Positions 1-13,100 of a stretch of 64,000 nt of DNA are shown here, one piece after another. Source of the stretch: Owenia fusiformis. Taxonomy: Eukaryota > Annelida > Polychaeta > Sabellida > Oweniidae. Within the stretch, counting starts at the first letter, position 1; the number at the start of each line of letters is the position of its first letter. Position numbers and translations under genes: made by a program. The notes beneath the pieces are model-generated. The model searched no databases and was not told where the DNA came from. It saw nothing but the letters and a program-made list of their open reading frames with translations. The DNA lies in the NCBI GenBank assembly GCA_903813345.2, contig CAIIXF020000012.1:8023615-8087614 (forward strand), read 5' to 3'.

Positions 1-925
1 CTATTCTAGAGAACTTAAACATGTTAAAGACATAAAGAGAAGTGAACATTTTTGCTTTCATATCTTTATTTACAGCTTTATATTTACAGCTTTTAAAGAG
101 TCGTTGCACATTTGTTGTGCCACATCAGAATGAACTCAGATCACAAAATATGCCTCATAATATCAGAGCATGTTTCAGGTGAAACAGAAAGATGCTACGA
201 GGATCAGAATGGTAAAGACCCAAATACTGGAAGTCAAATGGAAATATCAATATTTACAATGAAGGTCATGGATAAACCAAATTAGCATATCAAAATAAAC
301 ATTAGAGTAGACTGTAGTAAATTCTAAGGTCAGGGATCGCATAAGCCATGAAATATAAACATTAGCACCAAACAGCTTATCAATGAATCCTAAAGTTCAA
401 GACACATAATTCAGATAGTCCATATATCCCTGGCAGAGCGACTTGATAGTCTATGTGCAAGCTATATACAGACACCGTAATGTAATGTAGTTTATAGTTC
501 TACCATATGAATAACATAACATATATAACGACGACCATAGCGTTGAGGAAAATATAGTTGTCTTTCCTGGAGTAAATCTGCCAATGTCAAGCGCCGTTGA
601 ACTGGCCTGCTTTCAGAAAGAGTATTATAGACAGAGATACGATTTTTTGATGATCAACCACTACCACATTCTATCTCACGAGTTTGTTATTTTAACCATG
701 CTTGCACATAACGGCAAAATTGTTTTTAGTTTCTTATTGCTACATCATTCAATAATAACGAAGGAATGCATTCATTACATCATATACACGTACTTAACTG
801 TACATGTAAGTACAACATCGTATCTATTCATTATTTGAAGGACCAATCGATCTATTTTATAAATTTTATCTTGATCATCATTAATGTTCATACCAGCGTT
901 ACAATCTGAAATAGATAAGACGTTT
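1..925. other. Non-coding stretch, no gene seen
   Basis: AT-rich sequence downstream of the minus-strand integrase gene. A plus-strand ORF at 584-838 has low-complexity composition and no recognisable motif, so I do not call it. No RNA gene or clear repeat was recognised. Confidence 0.5.
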
Positions 926-2665
926 CTAATTTCTTAACAAATTTAGTCGAACTATTTCCTTTGCCCTTATAAATTTATCGGTGTAGTCGGATATGTCATT
1001 AGTTTCATCTAAAACTTTTTGAGAAATGCGAGTCAATTCACTTGGGCTGAACATTGGCAAGTTTACTCGCGGAAGTACTATCGTTTCCTCTTCTTCCCCC
1101 ATGGGAAAATTGCCACCGTTGTCTTCAACAGCGTAATCCTCATAGTTCTCTAGAATTACATCATCCCGGATGTCTTTTATTACAGTATGATCACTGCCAT
1201 AAATGTTCATTATGCCCTGAACAAAAAGTTGGTTCGGCGTCTTATTGCGCTCCGTTCTAAGTTTATGGTGATTCCAGGCGTTCTTGAATTGACGGATGCT
1301 GGCATTTATGATTGGAACAAAAACTGCATGTAGACAGAAAAAGTCTTTTTCGTCGTCGACATTGAAAAGGCAGCGTTCCTCGAGTGACCGGAAAAGGCTT
1401 ATGAAATAATCTGTGCAAAAAGACCTTAAATCCCTCCACAGACGCTCAATTCGTTGGTTATGTACAGAAGCACCTTTTAACCAAGAGCCGCGTCCTTCCC
1501 CCCTGCGCTGTATCATAGCCTGTCCAACCAACACATTCTCCCCACCTTTGTCTGTTCTAACTCTTGAAGGCCAATGGACTTCGTCTACTGCCCCCTCAAA
1601 TAGCTTTAACACAGTCTCTGCCAAGTTGTTAGTAGATGCACCAAGAAATGTAATGAGTCTTGAATAGCCATCTATTCCTCCATGGATGACAATCCTCCAC
1701 CTGTAATCAGAATAACTAGACGAATTAAACTTACATTCGATTCAAAAGCTTTGGAAATACTTTAGAAAATATTTTAGAAGCCCTGTATAATAAGGTCACT
1801 GTACCGTATAAGTTTGTGATTGCCATCGATGTGCCAAACACTCCCTGGACCTAAAAAACGAAAATAATCAAGATCAATCATGGTGTATTTAAAACATATT
1901 TATTTTGATATTTCGCAGACAGACAGTTTTTAATCATATCAACTTTAGACTAGAGCTTTAGTAATCTTGTTGGCTGTATGAAAATATAAAAATAATGTAT
2001 GTCGAAATATTGAGTTTAAGAGCAACTTGCTTGGTTTAACGTATTTACCAGGTACTTTGTACACCCGTCTTTTGATGCGACGGTTGCGTCGATTATAAAC
2101 ACCATCTGGGTCTATTCTGAGAAGACTCTCTTGTATTCGCTGTCTTGCACACGCTAGTTTTACTCCGTTTCCACTGATATATCCGGCTATCATTCCAATT
2201 CCTGTTGAACAAATAAAAATGTCTACATAAAGTTGTTGGGCATACAGAGCTGTTATTTTAACTATATGCTTCATGATCTAATCTCATGTTTAGAACATTT
2301 GCAAAACACAATATGGGGCCATTTTATAATGTAGTTGATAACTAGATTTAACACATCATTCAGATGAATATTGTTTCCAAGCACTTTTTCACCCGCCGGC
2401 TTAGATTGGCATATTGAAATTTCCAAAGTTTATATTATTATAGTAACATTACTTGCAAAGCATGTCGAAGCACTAAAGAACGATATGTTTGGCCAGATAT
2501 AAAAAGCACCAAGAAAGTGTTTTATATCGTTTATAGCATATTATAACAACATACAGTAATATGTGAGTACATTACATTTCACGTAATTTTGGATTTCAAC
2601 ATATTTGCATTTAAGCATGTTACGTAATCATGGTCGAAAGTTTCATGAAAAAGTATTGTCAATTA

Positions 2666-2977
2666 CAAGGGCGTCAGAAGGATTTGCCAAGAGGGGGAAG
2701 GGGCGACTTTTGGGTATTGATGGGTTGTGCGTGAAGCGCCCGCAGGGGGACCGGGGGGGGGGACTGCGCCCAGAAATGTTCTAATTTAGACCCTCTCTGG
2801 TGCATTCTGAACATATCTCAACACAACATTCCCAATAATAAAAACAAGAAAAGGGTGTTTTTAGAAAACTTAACTTGACTTAACGTTGACTTTTACTAAA
2901 ATGTACATTATGCACACAATCTGGGAAAAAGAGGGGGTGCGGTCGCCCCCAGCACCCTCTCCCTTCAGACACCAGTG
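2666..2977. repeat. MITE-like element in an intron of the integrase gene
   Basis: G-rich left end (CAAGGGCGTCAGAAGG) and C-rich right end (CCCTTCAGACACCAGTG) are imperfect inverted repeats about 310 bp apart, with G-rich and C-rich tracts just inside. No ORF. No clear target duplication was identified, so the superfamily is unassigned. Confidence 0.5.
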
Positions 2978-4255
2978 CAAGTATGAATTAAGGTGAACAA
3001 AACATGATCGCTCTTCCCATTTGACCTATCATATTTTCATCGGGAACTTGCTTTCAAATTCAAGATCGATCGCAGCGGGTCTATTAAATATTGGCTGAAT
3101 TCCTAAATATATGCATGGCACAAAGCTACAATTTTAAGGGAATTCATTCATTCATACCATCTTTTCTCGTTAAAATTACAACCAAATTAGTTCTGGACAG
3201 AAGGCACAATTGTGTGATGAGTATCAGAATGTTATATAAGGGACCAATTAAACTCGGATTTTAACAAACCAGATACTTTATATGTTGTGTTTAAGTAATG
3301 CTGCATACCTACTGCTTCTGGATTCCTGCTTTTATACTCGCTCACCAATATATCAAGTTCTTCATCTGACACGACATCAAAAGCATTGGAAAGTCCATAC
3401 TGTTGTTTCCGTCTGTGAACGGTTCGTTCTGATACGTCTAAAATATAAGTATCATTATTCAGTTATGAATTTTGCAAATTTAATACAAAACTAGATATTT
3501 CTGACGCGAATGGAAAGATGGCATGAAAGATTACATATTTATGATTGGCTTTCCACAGTGAAACGCAAACACGTTTTGTAATTCCAATAAAACTAATATT
3601 AGATAACTCTAGAGGTTATTATTAGGGAGGGATTACATGTTGAGTTTATCTGTAGGGTTGATATGATATATTCGAGAGGAGTATTTTTGACATTTAATTA
3701 ATAAAGAAATGAATATATTAATCAAATATTTAAATCAAATTAGTCTCCAACATTTCAATGTTGTAACTGTAAATAAAAATATTCTGAATAATACCTTGAC
3801 CACAATGATAATCAGAATAATTACCAGGGGCATTATTTAACGAAACCATTTGAAAAGGTGATTTCAAACGAGAAACTATTTCCCAGGACTTACAAAAAAT
3901 AATGTGTTTACTCTTCAGTATATTCTCGTATATTTGAGTCTACGCTGTCAAGTAGTTCAAGAAAAAACTGCTTTATATGTTTCATAAAAGTGCTTTGTGA
4001 CACCAAGTATCACGGTGATCATGGAGTGAAACATTATACTCACTCAACAGTTTAGCTATCTCTGTGATTTTGAAGGGCATGAACTTGGTGTAAGACCACA
4101 CGAAATTTAGTGTATTATATGTATAATATAATATAAAAGTATATAATATAAAAGTATATAGTTATAATATTATTAAATGGCGTATTATATATATAATATA
4201 ATATAATATAAAAGTATATGTTATATATATAGTTATATATTATATTCTTGTAAAT

Positions 4256-4918
4256 GTGTATATGCATGTATTTATTTATATATTTGTCTCCTCTGGTCCC
4301 CAGTCCCCAGTCCCCAGTAGTTATATAATATTTATATCAGTCCCCAGTCCCTCCTTTATATATGTTTGTGCATATGCATTTACATGTATTTATATATTTG
4401 TCTCCTCTGGTCCCCAGTCCCCAGTCCCCAGTAGCTATATATATATTTATATCGGTCTCCAGTCCCTCCTTTATATATGTTTGTGCATATGCATTTACAT
4501 GTATTTATTTATATATTTGTCTCCTCTGGTCCCTGAGTCCCCAGTCCCCAGTAGCTATATATATATTTATATCGGTCTCCAGTCCCTCCTTTATATATGT
4601 TTGTGTATATGCATATACATGTACTTATTTATATATTTGTCTCCTCTGGTCCCCAGTCCCCAGTCCCCAGTAGCTATATATATATTTATATCGGTCTCCA
4701 GTCCCTCCTTTATATATGTTTGTGTATATGCATATACATGTACTTATTTATATATCTGTCTCCTCTGGTCCCCAGTCCCCAGTCCCCAGTAGCTATATAT
4801 ATATTTATATCAGTCTCCAATCCCTCCTTTATATATGTTTGTGTATATGCATATACATGCATCTATTTATATATTAGTCTCCTCTGGTCCCCAGTCCCCA
4901 GTCCCCAGCTACTTTATA
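4256..4918. repeat. Tandem array, about 118-bp units, left arm of foldback element
   Basis: About six direct units each contain CTCCTCTGGTCCCCAGTCCC, a TATATATATTTATATC stretch and CCAGTCCCTCCTTTATATAT. The same units occur in opposite orientation at 5270-5812. Long ORFs through the array are an artefact of the repeat period and are not genes. Confidence 0.9.
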
Positions 4919-4924
4919 TATAGG

Positions 4925-5252
4925 ATAGGTTTTTTTGAAAAACAATTTTGACTTTAAAGCCCTATAACTTTGTTACACTTTAAGAAACATATCAATTTTT
5001 GTTAAAAAAAGTTATCAAATTCAATTGCCTGCCTAACTCGTATTTTTGCAAGGACTCAGATGGATGGATATTCTGTCATATGACTTGCGGCAAACCTACC
5101 ATTTCCCATTGGTTAACATGGGAATGTCGATTTTAAAAAATTCATCAAATTTATCATCGATTTTCGACTTGTTGTAATTGAGGAAAAAAATTGAGAAAAT
5201 TTGGTAATCATGGGGGGCTTTAAAGTCAAAATTGTTTTTCAAAAAAACCTCT
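4925..5252. repeat. Loop segment: copy of a repeat family also at 50.5 and 60.1 kb
   Basis: Flanked by inverted GGTTTTTTTGAAAAACAATT and its complement. The inside matches 50470-50750 and 60063-60350 (shared GGATGGATATTCTGTCATAT and TGACTTGCGGCAAACCTACC). It suggests that one element inserted into another, or that the foldback captured it. Confidence 0.8.
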
Positions 5253-5269
5253 CCTATATATATATATAG

Positions 5270-5812
5270 TAACTGGGGACTGGGGACTGGGGACCAGAAG
5301 AGACTAATATATAAATAGATGCATGTATATGCATATACACAAACATATATAAAGGAGGGATTGGAGACTGATATAAATATATATATAGCTACTGGGGACT
5401 GGGGACTGGGGACCAGAGGAGACTAATATATAAATAGATGCATATATATATGCATATATACAAACATATATAAAGGAGGGACTGGAGACCGATATAAATA
5501 TATATGTAGCTACTGGGGACTGGGGACCAGAGGAGACAGATATATAAATAAGTACATGTATATGCATATACACAAACATATATAAAGGAGGGACTGGAGA
5601 CCGATATAAATATATATATAGCTACTGGGGACTGGGGACTGGGGACCAGAGGAAACAAATATATAAATAAATACATGTAAATGCATATGCACAAACATAT
5701 ATAAAGGAGGGACTGGAGACTGATATAAATATATATATATATAACTACTGGGGACTGGGGACTGGGGACCAGAGGAGACAAATATATAAATAAATATATG
5801 CATATACACATT
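5270..5812. repeat. Tandem array, inverted copy, right arm of foldback element
   Basis: Reverse-complement units of the 4256-4918 array (ACTGGGGACTGGGGACCAGA and so on), about five copies. Together the two arrays can form a very long hairpin. Confidence 0.9.
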
Positions 5813-6087
5813 TACAAGAATATAATATATAACATATACTTTTATATTATATTATATTATATTATATATATAATACGCCATTTAATAATATTATAACTAT
5901 ATATATAATATATACTTTTATATTATATTATACATATAATACACTAAATTTCGTGTGGTCTTACACCAAGTTCATGCCTTTTGAAGTTATATTCCAAGAG
6001 TAATGCTATTTTCTCTTTCTCCAACACAATTCGTGGTCGTCCAATACTGCCATCTCTTTCAACTTTTCTTGGAAATGCAGATGCCAT

Positions 6088-7167
6088 ATTTTTTATCAAA
6101 TTAATATTCTTGATGTTTTAATTTGTTGATTTTAGAATTGATTTTATAATCAGACATCATCCAGCATCAGGCATAAATGAAAGTATTTATTGTTTTCGTA
6201 CGTTTTTAGATCGCTTTTAGCATCATTTAGTTAGGTCCCTTGCAATTATGTGTACTTCTTTCAACACTTTGGTTACTTAGTCGTATGAATGTAAGTCTTT
6301 TTCTGTAGTTTTTTTCAAGGTTGGTAACATGCATATAGAAATTGACTTTATTTCCAATACATCTTGATAGTCCTCCATGAAATAAAATGTATTTAATTTT
6401 GAAACTTTTTGAAATTTTAATTAAACTTTTTGAAAGTCATTTGAATTTATTTATTTTGTTTACTAGGAAAACTAGTAAAATATCACACTACAATGTTGGT
6501 TTAAAGGCTGCGTTCCACGACGTTGCTTGTAAACATCTGCTCTCCAAGCCAGACAATTTTACCACCTTATCGATATTCATTCATTCATGATAACACACTG
6601 CTTGCTGAGAAAGCCATCAAACTGTCGCTTTGACCTTCGACCTGGCATCAGATTACATTTATCTTTGGGGGAACTACGTGCATCGTCGGTAGTGCGTCTC
6701 GTCTCTATTTTTTTATTTTGGGACTTTTTGCCCCGATACAAATGTACCATATAGATTGGAACGCATTGCCTTTCAAGTTATGCCACGCATTTTCGCATAT
6801 GCATATAGCTTGAAACCGCGTGATTCCAATTTATTTTTACATCTTTCATGCACACCAGCGGCGATCCGTACCCCCAGTTAATGTAAATATTGATTTAATT
6901 TGTGTATAAAAATATAACTATATCAACTATTTAAACGTTTGTCTTTTTTTATTTACATTTTATTTTAATGGTTACATTAAAATTGGTTTATATGAGAAGC
7001 GAGTTCCCATCTTTCATTACAGTGATTAATTACTGGGCAATTAGCTGCTGAATGCTGATTGCTGGTCAACTATGCCTCTCACTTATTCTGCATTTTCCAC
7101 GTGGACTATACAGCGTTTTATTACAGGCTAAGAAAAAGGAATATATTCTATCATACATATTAGTATC
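6088..7167. other. Intergenic region between two divergent genes
   Basis: Separates the start of the minus-strand integrase gene (6087) from that of the plus-strand UAS gene (7168) and may hold both promoters. No convincing core promoter motif was identified. A possible acceptor (TTATTACAG, ending near 7125) just before the UAS start codon would imply an upstream untranslated exon. Confidence 0.4.
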
Positions 7168-10100
7168 ATGTCGGATCTAAATCAATCAAATGCTGGAGGA
7201 CCAATAACACCAAGGAGGTAACCATTTACTTATAGTTATAATTCTTTTTAAGACAACATCATATGGGTTTTTCTGCTGTTCTTTAAGAAAATTACTTTCA
7301 CGGTTTATGTTTATGTTTATTTTTAACAGATCTTATCTTATGAAATAGAATGGAAATTGTAATTGTTTTTGGAAAGTAATTCATTATTGTTTATTGTTTC
7401 TTTATTATTGTTGCTCCCCCTTACTCGACTTCAACAAGTAAGTTAGATTAGCAGGATACTCAACGGGGCAGCCAAGGTTCCCAAACTTATGTGGGAGCGC
7501 ACACAAACGGTTATTAATGTTGATCACTTTTCGAATTGACCGATTGTATTATGATATTTTTTCACGGCACTGCACAGAAATTCTGCAAATGAGTATCTTA
7601 GAAAAAACCCAAGGTGTTCCAAAAATGTGTCTCTATTAAAATTCAATATTTTTTTCAATTTTAGCCAGGACGTCATTGCGGCAATCAACAGTAGAAGGAG
7701 GACTCCTACTGGTCGTAGAGGGATGGCTAGACGGGTTGGGGGTGCTCTCGGAACACCCGCTGTCCATAGGCGCAATGCAAGGGGGACCAGACACGTGGTC
7801 CGCCTCACACATGCGGAGTATCATTGCGGGAGAATTCCAAGAGGAGATGTCCTTGCGAGGCATGGTCGAATCAAGCAAGTCAACTTCTCAAGAGCGATGG
7901 GTAGTGGGGAGGTTCTGTCAGCTATTAAGTTTGAATTTGCTACCCCCACACAGTCCAGGTAAGCACACATGACAACCTTAACAAAATTGTCTCCAATTTT
8001 ATTTTAATTCATATAAAACAACATGATTAATTTGCTCGATTTTTAGAATAACTAATAATGATAATTTTGCGACGTGTGGTTATTTTATCATTTACATGAT
8101 TATTAGTGTTAATCATTAACACGTGTCTGGTCATAACAACTATACAGCACAGTGCAACATTTTAGTCTCAAATTTATCATCTCCCACTGACTTACATGTT
8201 TATAAAGTCTTGATCTGCATCTGCCAATCTGAACACTTTTGGCAGGTGTCAAAGGTGTCCGGACTAGACACGTTTTACTGTATATATAAACCAACGGGGG
8301 TTGATACAAATGCACCATATCCCACTGTTCCTCAACTTTTACCTCGACGTAACATCAATGTAACGGTATGAACTATATTATATTACCAAACCTCGATTTG
8401 GTCTTAGATTGGTTTAATGCTAATGTAACAAAAGCAAGAGATCAAATTATGAAGTACGGCTTCGTTTACAAAACAAATTCAAAACTGAGGGCAATTCTAT
8501 TCTTATTGTCTAATTAATTTTACGCCAAATCATAATCTGCAACTTGACTTATATCAGCAGGTTTAAATCGCGAAAAACAAAAAATTCTTACATAACTTGA
8601 GTCCAGGAAGCTCATACTTTTTTAAATTGACAAGTCAAATTAACGACTTGTGGAACAGTCAGTAATATCCTACAGGACACCAATACCCTTCCGTTACACG
8701 AGCAGACCCATATCAAGTGACTAAGTCTAATGTCATTATACTGTATATGTTTTGTATGGCTAGCAGTTTGAGTCAAACGTTTGATCTCATAATAATGACG
8801 ATGTTTAAAATATATGCCTTGTAGAATACCATTTTTGTTCACTCGGCTACGTTTGCTTGCAGTGAAGGCGGGCGTGCGAAGATGGGAGAATGCTTGCCCT
8901 ATGAAAATAAAACCCGTGGCCTGCCTCATCAATTCAATTATATTTGTAGGCCCCTAGCCAGGGGGTTCGAGAGGCTCGTATACGCCCCCTGATATCTTCT
9001 AAAAAATATGGACCTACCGTTTTGCTTTCTCGAAGGAAACTTGATCTTCCCCACATAAACTGAGCAATTAAGATAAAATAAAAACTGGCATTCCTGGGCA
9101 TTGTATTTTACAAATTTGGGTATTATTTTTCAAAATTTGGGCGAATTTTTTCTTTGCGTGAGCGCGGACATTAGTGTGACCCTTCCCCTTTTTGGGCCTT
9201 TATAAGTGTGGGACCCTCCCTTGTTAGCTATCCGATCTGCCACTTCCCTTCACAATACGAATGGGGTTGATTTGAGAATGGGGAAATTTATTTATGGGTG
9301 GGAGTGTTCCCTACACCCCCCCCCCCTTTACAAAAGCTGGCTACTGGCTTGATTTGTTTACAGAAAGGTAGATATTCATGACAGATTCAAACAGATATTA
9401 AATTATTGTCTTTAGAATCGTGGTCTTGCGACGAGTCCCGGAGGAGACAGGAACGGGTTGGATCTGGGTTAACACCATTGTAGATGGGAATGATCTGGTT
9501 GATTCTGACTCCCATCGACGGGTTTATTTTTCAATGGATGTTGGTAAGTGTATAATCACATTTTAAGGTCTGATCTGATTATAAGACGTTTTAAACTCAC
9601 AAAGCGTTCCAATTCTATATAATATATATTAGGATTCCGAGGTTTTCATTCTTGAGAAAACTAGATGTAAACGTACAATAGTACCCCAACAACATCACTG
9701 AAGTGTAAGCTGATATATTGTATTTTATCGAATCGATGTATTTTTACTTTTACAAGGGAACGAACAGCAGTCACACATTCGGACAGACGCAACAACATCC
9801 ACCCCTGTAGTTGACGGCGGTGCAGTAACGATTACTGTTCAACAAAGTCCACCCCTATCACCAATCACTGTGGAGGACTCCCACGAAGTGGAGATGGCGA
9901 GGGAACCAACCATAGACTGGGATGTTTCATTCTTTGCACAAACAGGTAGGTCAAACAAAATTCCTGGGGGTTAAAAACATGCAGTAACTTGTTAATGTTT
10001 GATAATTGAATGTTGGATAACCCTTCTGCAATTCCCTTTACAGTCAACGACAGCAATAACGATTATCGTTTTATGGCACTCGATTACTCATGCCAAATAG

Positions 10101-13100
10101 AGGTCATTCGAATGAGTACTTGAACCCATCTAACTAACTGTTTATTAAGAAAGGTCACGGTTCTAAGTTCACCATTGAATCTTATAAGGCTTTCTTCGAA
10201 AAAATTGTCCGTAACGTTGATTGTAGACTATAAGTCGTTTATACTAGTTTACGCAAGAATGTGGTAATTTCGTTTTTGAAGTGTATCGCAACTAGTAGTT
10301 TTAGAACTACATTTGGCTCTGAATATATAATGCAGTGCAGGGCAGCTAAAATGGATATACAAACTAAGGTCAAATAAATGACCTCATCTACACTAAGGTT
10401 CCAGTACACATTTGGAAAAGCTAATGGTGTCAGCTTTAAGAATCAGACATCCGCTCGAAATTATGGTTGATTAAAAGAAATAGAAAGTTACCCTTTATTC
10501 CCAAAGCGGAATGTTTTTAGATTGAAAATAAAAAAACAATTGGGGATAAAAGGATGTCATTTCTTTTCGTAATAACAGAAAAATTCGAATGGAGGTCAGC
10601 TTCTTGAAGCGGACACTTTTAGCCTTTTAACGGTGTATTGGATTGTTGGTGCCGATGAGATAATTTATTTTTCACTTAGGAGCAAATTCAGAGACTTTTC
10701 ACAAGTATAAATACAAGACTTAGTAACTTATTGTATTTCATACCTACTAGATTCTATGTAAACGAGCGGGAATATATAGTGTATCTAGGGAGCTATCACA
10801 AAGGCCCGGGATGGATTTTTTAAATTTTTAGTCAACATTTTTTTGACATTTTTTTAAATTTATCTTTTCAAAATTTTTGAAAATCTCGCAAACTTTAAGA
10901 CCAAGAAAACGCGTACCTTAAGTATGTTTTGGAATTTTGAACTTTATGAGGTATAGATGTACCTAGAACGATCAGTAGGTATTAAATACATCTGTTATGT
11001 ACGGTCTGTTTTTGATACAGGGTTTATCCAGCGGGATATATAGAGATTATCCTATATGAGGTTCAGTATATTGGGATTATCCCGAGGCCAATATAATATA
11101 TCTGCCCGAGGGCCGTAGGTCCCGAGGGTAGATATATTATATTGGCCAAGGGATAATCCAAATATCCTGAACCGACCATAGGATGATCTGTTTATCCCAT
11201 ACCAATCACATTGTTCAATTGGCCAAAGCTCAGAAACTTTGCAACCAACCGTGGAATTATTTTCAAATATTCATGTCCAGTTTTGTATTCTTGTCCGTAG
11301 CCGGATTTTCCTGTTCAAATCTTTGATTATTAACGGGGCATACTGCTCCTTCCCTTCTTTAAAGCATCAAACAGATCGCGAATGTCTGCGTTTTTCTCCA
11401 TTGTCGTTTACAGTATGCGAACGTTACAAAAAAGAACCAATACGGGAACAGCGATTATGATGTAGCGGGCAGATATACTATATCTGCCCGCTCGGAGCGG
11501 GACGTAAAGCTATATCTGCCCGCTGATGAAAATATAAGTTTTTACAAACCGGCTTTATGTACCCGTAACACGTCCAAGTATGGGATAAATGTGTTTATTC
11601 CATAGTTAGCATGATAGTCATACGATAACATGTCAAAATAAAAACGGTATTTTTGTAATCAGCGGTAAAATATGATATTTTTCACAAAGTTTCATTTAAC
11701 CATAGCGTACGGTGTTTTAGCCATGACATACGGCGCCGTATGCTATGAATTATGGATTTTTGCTACTTCAGACTCAAAACGAGGCTAAGTGTCAACATCG
11801 CCGGATCGTTTGGAAAATTCGAATTAAATCACTTAATTTCCGACGTTTCTGATGATGGCTTTAACTATGGAATAAAAATAACATCCTATGATTTACTCGT
11901 GATATGATTTAAATCCACTCATGGATATTGATATTATATCCATTCGTGTATAAAAATCATATCACTCATAAATCATAGGATATCCTCTATATCTCCCTCT
12001 GTCCCTGCGGTCCCTGGGGAAACACACACATTTCCCTTGGGATAAACACTGTATACAAAACCTTTCAGTACATAACCCTTATATATTGGGGTATTGGTAT
12101 CGGGACCCGTTACATAATATTATATGATAAAAGCTCTTCAAAAGCATCTCCCAAACGATAATTATTAAATCGCTAAACCACCTGGATCAATCTATCGATG
12201 AACATGGTTTTGTTTTTCTTCCAGGGCGCATTGAAGAAGATTATTCCAACAATGGAGTATATTCAATTTCTGGTACGTACCTCCAAACAGCTTTTTGCAT
12301 TCAATTGTATATCAAAATAGCGTTTGAAAAGTTGTTGACCACATCAGCATGTTCATCAAGTTGTTTACTAACTAACGTTTACCAATCGGAAATATTTTAA
12401 GTGATTTTGCATATGCGTTTATACATGTATATATAAATGCCTTGCATAACAGTAATAGAGTGAATGCAATTAAGGGGCAGCTAGCACGGATCTTCACGGA
12501 CAACAGATAGTTGTCCATCAGCTCAGCATGATAGATGATATGGCAAGACTGTGGAGTATGCACCCTGTCTTCTATCTTGGGTTGTTCAGCCAAGTAAGTA
12601 TCTGTGTTTCTAGTTGACTCACCGAGATCAACACGATTATTTCCAGCCAGAGACTGTAAAAACTATTGCGTTGAGTAGACCAACCATTGATTACATGCCC
12701 GTAGCCAGGGGGGGGGGGGGGTTCGAGCGAACCCAAGTGAATCCCCCTGGACATTTTTTTAATTGACCCCCCCCCCTCCCCTCTTCCTCACATTGGCAAA
12801 AGCCGTACTACGGGCCTGAATCATGAAATGTTTTGGGAGTTTAAATAACCAATAACAATAGTATTATAAGTATAGATGTACCTCGTACAGAATAAATTCA
12901 TCTTCGACTTCCAAGTTGAAGCAACTGAAACTTGATCCTTGTGAAATGGAATAACATTTCAATTGTTGGTCTTTTTAAAGATTTCGAATTTGAATTCCAT
13001 ATTATTTATTATATGAAGAAAATTGTTTCTTAACGAATGGATACAAAGGCCTTGGACCAATAAAAAGAAGAATATATACATGTGAAGCCAAAATCATCAT

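Larger units (their letters stand above)
4068..5986. mobile_element. Foldback DNA element (4076-5978) with 8-bp target duplication TTTTGAAG
   Basis: The element proper is 1,903 bp. It begins GGCATGAACTTGGTGTAAGA and ends with the reverse complement. The copies of TTTTGAAG at 4068-4075 and 5979-5986 are identical. The arms, roughly 0.75-0.85 kb each, are near-complete inverted copies: an outer AT-rich part (TATATAATATA type) and an inner array of about 118-bp tandem units. The loop (about 4925-5252) is a different repeat also found at 50.5 and 60.1 kb. No transposase is encoded, so the element is non-autonomous. An 8-bp duplication fits hAT, P or Mutator/Merlin-like elements; the GGCATG end does not let me choose. 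It sits inside exon 1 of the integrase gene, after codons for NFK. Confidence 0.9.
926..6087 (-). pseudogene. Integrase-core (rve-type, DDE) gene, five exons, first exon split by a foldback element
   Basis: Exons on the minus strand: 6087-5979 continuing at 4067-4044 (split exon 1), 3437-3309, 2201-2049, 1850-1805, 1700-926. Introns follow GT...AG and every junction is phase-consistent; with the inserted element and one target duplicate skipped the frame is 412 codons including the stop. Exon 1 starts MASAFPRK and carries GRPRIVL, followed by a helix-turn-helix-like stretch ending in VSERTVHRR. The catalytic part has WHIDGNHKL (first Asp, exon 4), DGYSRLITF, DKGGEN (second Asp) and SVHNQRIERLW (Glu), then WNHHKLRTE and TPNQLF. 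These are hallmarks of an intron-containing integrase-core family common in fish and marine invertebrates, thought to be transposon-derived. Role in the cell is unknown; integrase or transposase activity is inferred from the D,D,E residues. The split exon should abolish the N-terminal DNA-binding part in this allele; the catalytic exons remain open. Confidence 0.85.

Noticed and set aside
4256-5811. Long ORFs rich in IYIYI, LYICLCICIY and SPQSPV
   Set aside because: They exist in several frames on both strands because the ~118-bp tandem unit lacks stops; composition is repeat-driven.
4076-5978. Splicing of the foldback element as an intron
   Set aside because: A GTGTAAG donor-like site and an AG exist near its ends, but using them leaves 28 extra bases and shifts the frame.
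7524-7972. Overlapping ORFs on both strands around exon 2 of the UAS gene
   Set aside because: Shadows of exon 2; only the frame joining 7217 and 9416 fits splice phases.
8246-8366. Exon-like segment encoding SGLDTFYCIYKPTGVD
   Set aside because: Its frame cannot join the phase-2 donor at 7958, whereas skipping it joins 7958 to 9416 perfectly.
12225-12272. Alternative reading ALKKIIPTMEYIQFL for exon 5
   Set aside because: It would join exon 7 directly but clashes with the phase from exon 4; adding exon 6 (12481-12593) makes all phases agree and supplies the UAS start HPVFYLG.
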